This document shows positions 1-4,748 of a stretch of 5,204 bases of DNA, in pieces. Source of the stretch: an uncultured Eubacteriales bacterium (GTDB taxonomy: Bacteria > Bacillota_A > Clostridia > Christensenellales > Aristaeellaceae). The translations under genes were made by a program, and so were the position numbers. Where the stretch lies: contig CACYNZ010000271.1 of the NCBI GenBank assembly GCA_902775835.1, positions 1-5,204 of the forward strand, written 5' to 3'. The notes beneath the pieces were generated by a model, which was not told where the DNA came from, ran no database searches, and was given only the letters and a program-made list of their open reading frames with translations. The first letter of the stretch is position 1, and every line of letters starts with the position of its first letter.

Positions 1-1
1 C

Positions 2-976
2 GTGTTTGTGAGCGCCTGCTTTTCCGCCCTGCCGGAGCCGGCCTTCAAGGCGACGATCACGGAACTGCTGACCAAAGAGGAATACACAAAGGCGAGCGGC
101 CTGACCTCCCTGGCCGGCAGCGCCCGGTACCTGGTATCCCCGGTGATCGCAGGACTGCTGCTGGCAGCGTACGATATCCGGCTGCTGCTGATCATCGATA
201 TCTGCACCTTCTTTGTGACAGCAGCCGCAGCGGCGGCGGTCCGCCGGGGCCTCGGGAACCAGAGGAACGGGGATCGCGAAAGTTTTGCCGGAAGCCTGCA
301 GGAGGGCTGGAAGGCGGTGCATGCCAGGGAGGGGGTATTCCGGCTGATCCTGGTCTCTTCGGTCATGTCCATGTTCATCGGGGTAATCCAGGTGCTGTCC
401 GAACCGCTGGTACTGTCCTTTGCGGATTCGAAAACCCTGGGGATCACCGAGACGGTATGCGCACTGGGAATGCTGGCGACGGCTCTGGTAACCGGCATTG
501 CAGGGATCCGGAAAAGGCACGCGGCGGTGCTGGGCATCTCCCTGGCCCTGGCAGGCTTTTTCATGACTGTGTTCGCGCTGCAGGAGAATACTGTACTCAT
601 CTGCATATCCGGCTTCCTGTTCTTTGCCATGCTGCCCCTGGCCAATTCGAGCCTGGACTACCTGGCCCGGAGCAATATCCCGGATGAGCTGCAGGGACGG
701 GCGTGGGGGTTCATCGGCTTCCTGTCCCAGCTGGGCTATGTGCCGGCCTTCGCTTTTGCCGGACTGCTGGCGGACCGGGCGGCTGTTATGATGCAGATCA
801 CCGTTGGGCGGGGATCCGCGCTGGTGATCGCGATCTCCGGCGGACTGCTGATCCTGGTTTCCATACTTTCCCTGTTTTCCCGCAGAATCCGGAACCTGGA
901 AAGCGGTGCGGAGCGTGAAGCGTCCGGCGTATCATGCCGGGATTCCGTTTTCCAGCGGGACCGTTCCATGGTATAG
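2..976 (+). CDS. MFS efflux-type transporter, C-terminal part (5' truncated)
   Basis: The visible 324 residues are the C-terminal two thirds or so of a polytopic membrane protein. The frame is open to the left edge, so the GTG at base 2 is probably an internal Val and the true start lies outside. Residues 9-16 (ALPEPAFK) and the following loop resemble the stretch after TM4 in MFS_3-type drug exporters. Hydrophobic segments follow at about 43-57, 60-80, 114-138, 150-168, 176-193, 198-216, 234-257 and 270-294, so TM1-3 and about 90-100 residues are missing compared with the usual 400 or so. A basic loop at 81-113 is the likely central cytoplasmic linker between the two halves. The last 30 residues are hydrophilic and look unconserved. 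Expected role (family knowledge): proton-driven export of a drug-like or other small compound across the inner membrane; the substrate cannot be told. No clear plus-strand terminator follows the TAG stop. Confidence 0.85.
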   Translation: MFVSACFSALPEPAFKATITELLTKEEYTKASGLTSLAGSARYLVSPVIAGLLLAAYDIRLLLIIDICTFFVTAAAAAAVRRGLGNQRNGDRESFAGSLQEGWKAVHAREGVFRLILVSSVMSMFIGVIQVLSEPLVLSFADSKTLGITETVCALGMLATALVTGIAGIRKRHAAVLGISLALAGFFMTVFALQENTVLICISGFLFFAMLPLANSSLDYLARSNIPDELQGRAWGFIGFLSQLGYVPAFAFAGLLADRAAVMMQITVGRGSALVIAISGGLLILVSILSLFSRRIRNLESGAEREASGVSCRDSVFQRDRSMV

Positions 977-1032
977 TTTTCCGGAAAGACTGCCTTTGTT
1001 CCGTTTGCGGATTCCAGGCCCTTATTCTGGAT

Positions 1033-1057
1033 AAAAAAAGAGCAGATCCATCTGCCC
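1033..1057 (-). terminator. Intrinsic terminator for the minus-strand hydrolase-GNAT unit
   Basis: Read on the minus strand, GGGCAGA (1057-1051), loop TGGA, then TCTGCTC (1046-1040) form a 7-bp stem with one G-U pair, followed at once by seven T (1039-1033). This is a textbook rho-independent terminator. It lies about 143 nt past the GNAT stop codon and is the only good terminator for the minus-strand transcript. The long untranslated tail before it contains two further stem-loops. Confidence 0.75.
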
Positions 1058-1105
1058 GCTGGAATTTCATCAAAAGCAGGTAAAAGCTTTTTCGCTGCCG
1101 CGCTC

Positions 1106-1133
1106 TGCGCCTGGAATTACGCGTCCAGGCGCA
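1106..1133. repeat. Perfect 10-bp inverted repeat flanked by 9-bp direct repeats
   Basis: TGCGCCTGGA (1106-1115) and TCCAGGCGCA (1124-1133) are perfectly complementary around an 8-nt loop. The 9-mer TGCCGCGCT occurs just before (1096-1104) and just after (1137-1145) the hairpin. There is no T-tract on either side, so it is not a simple terminator. In the minus-strand transcript it sits in the 3' untranslated tail of the GNAT gene. It could stabilise the mRNA end, be part of a small RNA, or be a REP-like element; the window has no second copy to decide. Confidence 0.55.
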
Positions 1134-1142
1134 TCATGCCGC

Positions 1143-1175
1143 GCTTTATGTCCCTGCTGCCGTGGCATATAAAGC
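1143..1175. repeat. Stem-loop with nested hairpin, downstream of the GNAT gene
   Basis: GCTTTAT (1143-1149) pairs with ATAAAGC (1169-1175). Inside the loop TGCC and GGCA can form a small second stem around GT. On the plus strand it is followed by ACTTTTCTC, a weak T-tract, so it might act as a poor plus-strand terminator for readthrough from the transporter gene. On the minus strand it is the first structure after the GNAT stop. Confidence 0.35.
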
Positions 1176-1200
1176 ACTTTTCTCATAATCCGTGATACCG

Positions 1201-1665
1201 TTATCGCCCGTCGCGTCTGAGAAGAACAAGATATTCAGCCGTGCCCTCCTCCGGTTTCCTTTCCCCGGTTGCGGCAAACCCGTGCCGTTCATAAAAGCGG
1301 ATGGCGTTTACGTTCTTTTCCAGTACCCACAGATGATCCGCCTGATGCTCCGCCACCGCATACTCCAGCAGTGCGGAACCGACGGATGCATTCTGGAAAG
1401 CAGGTTCCACAAACAGCCTTGCAATATAGGTCCCCTCGATCATGATAAAGCCCCGGACCACCCTGTCGTCATATACGTACAGACTGTCCAGCCGGGATTC
1501 ATATTCCCGCATCAGGGAAGGGACCTGCAGGTCATGAAAGAAATACTCATCCGTCCGGAAGATCGGATAAAAGTACAGTCGATAATTGAAAATCTGGATC
1601 TCCGCAATACGGGCCAGATCATGTTCCGTTGCTTTTCTGATCATTGCGTCTGTCATCCTTTTCAT
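1201..1665 (-). CDS. GNAT family N-acetyltransferase
   Basis: A 154-residue single-domain protein of normal GNAT length. The fold order is visible: N-terminal strand and helix (MIRKATEHDLARIAEI, residues 8-23), central strands including LYVYDD and RGFIMIEG (about 62-78), motif A with strand 4 and the acetyl-CoA pyrophosphate loop (ARLFVEPAF, then QNASVGSALL at 91-100), and motif B (LEKNVNAIRFYERHGF, 115-130), where N120 and Y125 are in the usual places. Known family role: acetyl transfer from acetyl-CoA to an amine of a small molecule or protein, in the cytoplasm; the acceptor is unknown. The acetyl-CoA loop reads Q-N-A-S-V-G, whereas Q/R-x-x-G-x-G/A is the rule, so one glycine is Ser94. Three starts are possible. 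ATG 1665 has AGGA 10 nt upstream. ATG 1644 (MIRKATEHD) gives the typical GNAT N-terminus and has AAAGG about 11-12 nt upstream. The longest is kept here. It follows the SGNH hydrolase gene by 60 nt and is probably cotranscribed with it. Confidence 0.9.
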   Translation of the reverse strand: MKRMTDAMIRKATEHDLARIAEIQIFNYRLYFYPIFRTDEYFFHDLQVPSLMREYESRLDSLYVYDDRVVRGFIMIEGTYIARLFVEPAFQNASVGSALLEYAVAEHQADHLWVLEKNVNAIRFYERHGFAATGERKPEEGTAEYLVLLRRDGR

Positions 1666-1725
1666 GCGGCAGATTTCCTATATTTCCCGTCAGGCTACTG
1701 AAAACCCGTTCCTGGTATTCCCCGG

Positions 1726-2385
1726 TTACCTGGCCGGGAACCATGCCGTCAGTTCCCGGGCAATCAGTTCATGGCCGATGGGGGAAGGATGGTTCCAGTG
1801 GCTCAGCAGGTTCAGGAGGTCCCCGTGTTCGCTGACCTCCTTTTCATATGCCGCAAAGCTGTCCGCCAGGGCCACCCCGTACTCCCCGGCCAGCCGGCGG
1901 ATCTGCTCCGCGTGCCCTTTCAGCGCGTGCCATTCTTCCGATTGGGCAAACCACGTCTGGTCCCAGCTCGGGGTCAGGAGAATCACGGGTATATTGCTGT
2001 CCAGCGCGTCCTCGATCATCTGCCGCCAGGCCGCTTCAGCCTGCTCCAGGGTCACGCCCCGGTCATTGAGACCGTAATCCATGGTGACCAGATCCGGCTG
2101 ATGGCACAGCACGTCTTTCCGGAAGCGCGCAGCTCCCTGCACGGAGTTTTCTCCCCCGATGGCCGTCACAATCACATTGATCACCGCATAGGGAAACCGC
2201 TGGGCCAGTGTGCGGTGCATCAGGTGCGGATAGGCATGGAACGAATCCACCATCGGCGTGCAGGCGTATCCGGAGGGTACACTGTGCCCGTGGCACACCA
2301 GGTTCACCGTCCGGTTGTCGGGCCAGCGGCGGGCCAGTGTATCGCACAGCGCGGAAAGGTATTCATGCTTTTCGGGAATCGGCAT
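1726..2385 (-). CDS. SGNH/GDSL-type hydrolase (GHSV variant)
   Basis: A 219-residue alpha/beta hydrolase of the SGNH superfamily, probably an esterase or carbohydrate deacylase; no signal peptide or membrane segment is seen, so it is cytoplasmic. Block I is GHSVPSGY with the likely nucleophile Ser35. Block II has the oxyanion glycine in AIGGENS (75-81). Block III is YGLNDRG with Asn107. Block V is WNHPSPIGH with catalytic His199. The usual Asp of block I (GDS) is His34, and the DxxH acid position is His196, so Ser-His with Asn/Gly oxyanion residues remain but the classical acid is not where expected. From memory, GHSVPAGY-type proteins form a recognised SGNH subgroup, so this is probably a subgroup trait and not decay. 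The start is well fixed: AGGAGG (2396-2391 on the minus strand) lies 5 nt before ATG 2385. A matching promoter is at 2438-2466. The substrate is unknown. Confidence 0.88.
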   Translation of the reverse strand: MPIPEKHEYLSALCDTLARRWPDNRTVNLVCHGHSVPSGYACTPMVDSFHAYPHLMHRTLAQRFPYAVINVIVTAIGGENSVQGAARFRKDVLCHQPDLVTMDYGLNDRGVTLEQAEAAWRQMIEDALDSNIPVILLTPSWDQTWFAQSEEWHALKGHAEQIRRLAGEYGVALADSFAAYEKEVSEHGDLLNLLSHWNHPSPIGHELIARELTAWFPAR

Positions 2386-2406
2386 AGGCTCCTCCTGGTT
2401 TCGCTC

Positions 2407-2427
2407 CGGATCTCAGGATCCGTTTTT
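2407..2427. other. Hairpin plus T5 in the leader of the hydrolase gene
   Basis: CGGATC (2407-2412), loop TCAG and GATCCG (2417-2422) form a perfect 6-bp stem. On the plus strand it is followed directly by five T (2423-2427), so it looks like a short intrinsic terminator pointing towards the divergent promoters, although no plus-strand gene ends here. On the minus strand it is a leader hairpin between the predicted transcription start (about 2431) and the AGGAGG site. It may stop antisense transcription or shape the mRNA 5' end. Confidence 0.35.
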
Positions 2428-2437
2428 GTCCTGCCCC

Positions 2438-2466
2438 AGAATACCATAGATGGAAACCCCGTTCAA
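2438..2466 (-). promoter_or_regulatory. Predicted sigma-A promoter for hydrolase-GNAT
   Basis: On the minus strand TTGAAC (2466-2461) and TATTCT (2443-2438) are separated by 17 bp. They match four of six bases each of TTGACA and TATAAT. Transcription would start near 2431 and give a leader of about 45 nt before the hydrolase ATG at 2385. The spacing is ideal but the -10 match is moderate. Confidence 0.55.
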
Positions 2467-2473
2467 TCATCCA

Positions 2474-2503
2474 TTGACATGGAATTCCTTCCCGGGCTAT
2501 AAT
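2474..2503 (+). promoter_or_regulatory. Perfect-consensus sigma-A promoter
   Basis: TTGACA (2474-2479) and TATAAT (2498-2503), both exact consensus, are separated by 18 bp. Start of transcription is expected near 2510. The spacer contains the palindromes GGAATTCC (2481-2488) and CCCGGG (2491-2496), and TCCAT/ATGGA (2470-2474 and 2479-2483) overlaps the -35 box, so an operator is possible. It points to the folded leader RNA and the mutS2-like gene. Its -35 box lies 7 bp from that of the divergent minus promoter. Confidence 0.8.
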
Positions 2504-2509
2504 CCTTTC

Positions 2510-2666
2510 AGCAGTGATCCTGACGAAAGCAGGCAATCCTGCATTACGAGGTGTGTTTGGATACTGTTCTGTAACGGGGAACATGGCTGAACAAAAGAAA
2601 GCGGTGGCATGACCGCTTGTTTGCTGATGCCATGACGCGGTACGGGCAGAGTCCTGGCACTTTTTT
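2510..2666 (+). ncRNA. Candidate structured leader or small RNA, family unknown
   Basis: This is the RNA expected between the consensus promoter and a run of six T. It contains a 5' hairpin, GCAGG-CAAT-CCTGC (2529-2542), then a rod-like fold from about 2553 to 2660. The outer part pairs 2553-2573 with 2641-2660 with a few mismatches. A middle stem is CATGGC (2582-2587) with GCCATG (2629-2634). A tip hairpin is AAGCGGT (2599-2605) with ACCGCTT (2612-2618) around GGCATG. The presence of both a strong promoter and a T-tract argues for a discrete transcript of about 155 nt, or an attenuated leader of the downstream gene. I could not match it to T-box, SRP, 6S, tmRNA or a common riboswitch. The fold was done by hand. 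Confidence 0.4.
2553..2666 (+). terminator. Possible intrinsic terminator/attenuator of the leader RNA
   Basis: The base of the long imperfect hairpin pairs GTG (2553-2555) with CAC (2658-2660) and GGAT (2559-2562) with GTCC (2651-2654), with T-G wobbles and one mismatch between, then CTG (2564-2566) with CAG (2647-2649). Six T follow immediately (2661-2666). The lower stem is weaker than in a classical terminator because of the wobble pairs. If it works, it would end the transcript about 80 nt before the mutS2-like start codon, leaving readthrough to express the gene. Confidence 0.4.
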
Positions 2667-2706
2667 GTATGCCTTTTTCCGGTGCTCCCCTGCCGCATTC
2701 TCCGGT

Positions 2707-2740
2707 TCTTGTTCATGCTAAATCAAAATGAACAAGAGGG
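2707..2740 (+). promoter_or_regulatory. Hairpin overlapping the Shine-Dalgarno of the mutS2-like gene
   Basis: TCTTGTTCAT (2707-2716) is perfectly complementary to ATGAACAAGA (2728-2737) around an 11-nt loop, and one more T-G pair can form. The ribosome binding site AGAGGG is 2735-2740, so its first three or four bases lie in the stem. The Shine-Dalgarno is placed 7 nt before ATG 2747. In RNA this could lower translation until unfolded. In DNA the same 10-bp inverted repeat could be an operator. Confidence 0.5.
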
Positions 2741-2746
2741 ATCACC

Positions 2747-4639
2747 ATGACACAGGATATGCTTTCACTCGGTTTTAACCATATCATTCTACAATTGCAG
2801 GAAATGGCTGTCTCGCAGTCCGCGCGCCGGATTCTGGGGGAACTGGCACCCATCCTGAACGAGAGCCTCTGCCGCGCCCGGATGGAGGAAACCACCGCAG
2901 CCCGTTTCGTAATGGAAAACGCGGGCGCCCCGCCCCTGACGGAAACGGAAACCACCCGTACCGGCCTGGCTTCAGCCCTGCAGGGCGGCATGCTTTCGCC
3001 GGCGGATCTTTGTTCCGTCGCGCGCTTCTGTGCAGCCATCCGGCGCCTGCGCCGCTATCTGCAGGGAGCCGCCCCTTTCAGCGCCGCCATCTCCTCCTGG
3101 CATACGGAACTGCCGGAGATGGATCTCCTGGAGGAGGATATCAGCCGCTCCGTCCGGGAGGATGCCGTGCTGGACAATGCCTCCCCTGCCCTGCGGAACC
3201 TTCGCCGCCAGCGGGAACACATCGAGCAGGGAATCCGTGAAAAGCTGAACCAGCTCATCCTTCACCACAAAAAAGAGCTGGCGGATACCTATATCACCCA
3301 GCGGGGCGGAACCTATGTGCTGCCCGTTCAGCAGCGCTTCCGGAACCAGTTCCCCGGCCACGTCGTGGAAGTCTCCGGCAGGGGTTCCACCGTGTTTATG
3401 GAGCCTTCCGCGGTCCGCTCCATGCGCCAGGAGCTGGATCAGCTGATGGTGGATATGGATGCGGAAGAGCGCCGCATCCTCTGGGAACTCAGCGACCGGG
3501 TCGCTGCCGAAGTACAGCCGCTGGAGAATTCCATCCGCGTCATGACCGACCTGGATGTGATCTTTGCACGGGCAAAGCTGAGTCTGGAAATGAACGCCCG
3601 GCCGGCGGAAATCACAGCCGGGCGCCGGATCCGCCTAGTGGAAGCCCGGCATCCGCTGCTGAGCCCGGAATCCTGTGTGCCGCTCAGCCTGGACCTTGCC
3701 CTGCCGGATGCAGGCATCGCGGTCACCGGGCCGAACACCGGCGGGAAAACCGTCTGCCTCAAGACCGTTGGTCTTCTGACGCTCATGGCCCAGAGCGGGC
3801 TCCATATCCCCTGCGGAAATGGCACCGTCATCGGGATGATGGACCGGGTGCTCTGCGACATCGGCGACAGCCAGAGCATCAGCCAGAACCTTTCCACCTT
3901 CTCCGGGCATATGACCAATGTGATCCGGATCCTCCGGGAATGCAGCCGGGACAGCCTGGTTCTGCTGGATGAGCTCGGCAGCGGCACGGATCCTGCGGAA
4001 GGCTCCGGCCTGGCAACGGCCATCCTGGAGGAACTGCTCCGCCGCAGCTGCTTCTTTATGGTCACCACGCATGACCCGCAGATCAAACAGTGGTCGGAGC
4101 AGACCGAACACGTCGTGTCCGCCCGGATGGCCTTTGATCAGGCCTCCCTGCAGCCCCTTTACCGGCTGGAGCTCGGCAAGAGCGGAAAAAGCTGTGCCAT
4201 CGAAATTGCCCGGCGGCTGGGCATGGACGAAGGCCTCCTGGCCCGGGCACGTCAGGTCACCGATCAGGGGCCTGAATCGAAGCCGGGAGGACAGCATCGC
4301 CTGATGCCGGTTCCCTCCACCCGCCTGCAGCGCCGGATCATCCGGAAAGAAGGAACCTTTGAGCGCTTCACCATGGGAGACAGCGTCCTGCTGCTCCCGG
4401 ACAAAAAGAACGCCATCGTTTACCGGCCGGCGGATGATGAAGGCAATGTCATCATCCAGCTGCAGGGACGGAAGCTTTCGGTGCGCCATAACCGCCTGAA
4501 GCTTCTCGTCCCGGCTGCAGAACTGTATCCGCCGGATTATGATTTCTCCATCATCTTCGATACCGTTGCCAACCGGAAAGCCGCCCACACCATGGAGCGG
4601 AAATATGATCCGGATGCGGTCATTGTTCTGAAAGACTGA
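2747..4639 (+). CDS. MutS2-like DNA-binding ATPase without Smr domain
   Basis: The 630-residue product belongs to the MutS superfamily and is closest in layout to MutS2. Residues 1-125 are the helical N-terminus (MLSLGFNHIILQLQEMA). Residues 150-290 form the core/clamp, with the MutS2-type stretch from VLPVQQRFRN (191-200) to GSTVFMEPSAV (213-223). The ATPase spans about 295-500: RHPLL (301-305), Walker A GPNTGGKT (328-335), DIGDSQSISQNLSTFSGHM (371-389), Walker B LVLLDELGSGTDP (404-416) and the TTH switch (440-442), followed by YRLELGKSGKSCAIEIARRLG (472-492). All catalytic ATPase residues are present. A KOW-like segment lies at 541-588 (FTMGDSVLLL onward). MutS2 of Bacillus or Helicobacter has about 760-785 residues; here the long coiled coil and the C-terminal Smr nuclease are absent, replaced by a tail of about 40 residues (YPPDYDFSIIFDTVANRKAA). 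Known MutS2 roles are binding branched DNA, suppressing recombination and rescuing collided ribosomes; without Smr, cleavage is not expected. The start is supported by AGAGGG 7 nt upstream. Confidence 0.92.
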   Translation: MTQDMLSLGFNHIILQLQEMAVSQSARRILGELAPILNESLCRARMEETTAARFVMENAGAPPLTETETTRTGLASALQGGMLSPADLCSVARFCAAIRRLRRYLQGAAPFSAAISSWHTELPEMDLLEEDISRSVREDAVLDNASPALRNLRRQREHIEQGIREKLNQLILHHKKELADTYITQRGGTYVLPVQQRFRNQFPGHVVEVSGRGSTVFMEPSAVRSMRQELDQLMVDMDAEERRILWELSDRVAAEVQPLENSIRVMTDLDVIFARAKLSLEMNARPAEITAGRRIRLVEARHPLLSPESCVPLSLDLALPDAGIAVTGPNTGGKTVCLKTVGLLTLMAQSGLHIPCGNGTVIGMMDRVLCDIGDSQSISQNLSTFSGHMTNVIRILRECSRDSLVLLDELGSGTDPAEGSGLATAILEELLRRSCFFMVTTHDPQIKQWSEQTEHVVSARMAFDQASLQPLYRLELGKSGKSCAIEIARRLGMDEGLLARARQVTDQGPESKPGGQHRLMPVPSTRLQRRIIRKEGTFERFTMGDSVLLLPDKKNAIVYRPADDEGNVIIQLQGRKLSVRHNRLKLLVPAAELYPPDYDFSIIFDTVANRKAAHTMERKYDPDAVIVLKD

Positions 4640-4642
4640 AAA

Positions 4643-4700
4643 CTGCCCAGTGGCAGGAAAACGCGGCAGCCGGTTTTTTGTCCGACTGCCGCGTTCTGCC
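4643..4700. terminator. Long inverted repeat, probable bidirectional terminator region
   Basis: AACGCGGCAG (4660-4669) and CTGCCGCGTT (4686-4695) are a perfect 10-bp stem. It is extended outside by GGCAG/CTGCC (4652-4656 with 4696-4700, three-base bulge) and inside by CGG/CCG, leaving the loop TTTTTTGT. A competing small hairpin, CTGCC-CAGT-GGCAG (4643-4656), starts 3 nt after the mutS2-like stop; on the minus strand it is followed by TTTT. The region separates two convergent genes. The T6 run lies in the loop, so this is not a canonical plus-strand terminator, but the structure is strong. Confidence 0.5.
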
Positions 4701-4705
4701 CCCGG

Positions 4706-4741
4706 AAGCGCAGGTCCCATGATCCGCCGGGATCAGCGCTT
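4706..4741. repeat. Second inverted repeat between the convergent genes
   Basis: AAGCGC (4706-4711) pairs with GCGCTT (4736-4741), and TGATCC (4720-4725) pairs with GGATCA (4730-4735) around GCCG. An 8-nt bulge (4712-4719) sits on one side. The plus strand continues TCTGTGTCT, a poor T-tract. It begins 8 nt beyond the acyltransferase stop codon on the minus strand and may protect mRNA ends or help termination. Confidence 0.4.
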
Positions 4742-4748
4742 TCTGTGT

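Noticed and set aside
978..1031. TTTCCGGAAA palindrome and TCCAG/CTGGA stem after the transporter stop as a plus-strand terminator
   Set aside because: The palindrome has no room for a loop, the second stem has only 5 bp, and it is followed by A's instead of T's.
1771..2502. Long plus-strand open frame antisense to the hydrolase gene
   Set aside because: The minus strand encodes clear SGNH blocks with a strong ribosome binding site and promoter. The antisense frame runs into the divergent promoters and looks like no family.
2541..2660. Resemblance to guanidine riboswitches (ACGAGGTG, ACGG loops) and to a T-box (GGTGG...ACCGC)
   Set aside because: Only short words match. The pairing partners and conserved loops needed for guanidine-II/III are missing, and GGTGG...ACCGC is simply the tip hairpin without the rest of a T-box. 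6S RNA was also considered, but the 5' end does not pair with the 3' end.
2363..2716. Minus-strand open frame of 117 codons across the divergent promoter region
   Set aside because: It overlaps the hydrolase start in another frame, crosses both predicted promoters and the RNA structures, has no Shine-Dalgarno, and its composition resembles no protein family.
2682..2750. Small upstream frame (GTG 2682 or ATG 2715) ending in TGA that overlaps the mutS2-like ATG
   Set aside because: No ribosome binding site precedes either start and the peptide is nondescript. The overlap with the ATG is notable, but translational coupling cannot be supported.
3635..4720. Long minus-strand open frame antisense to the mutS2-like gene
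   Set aside because: The plus-strand gene carries full MutS motifs. The antisense frame is a by-product of GC-rich codon usage and has no recognisable domain.
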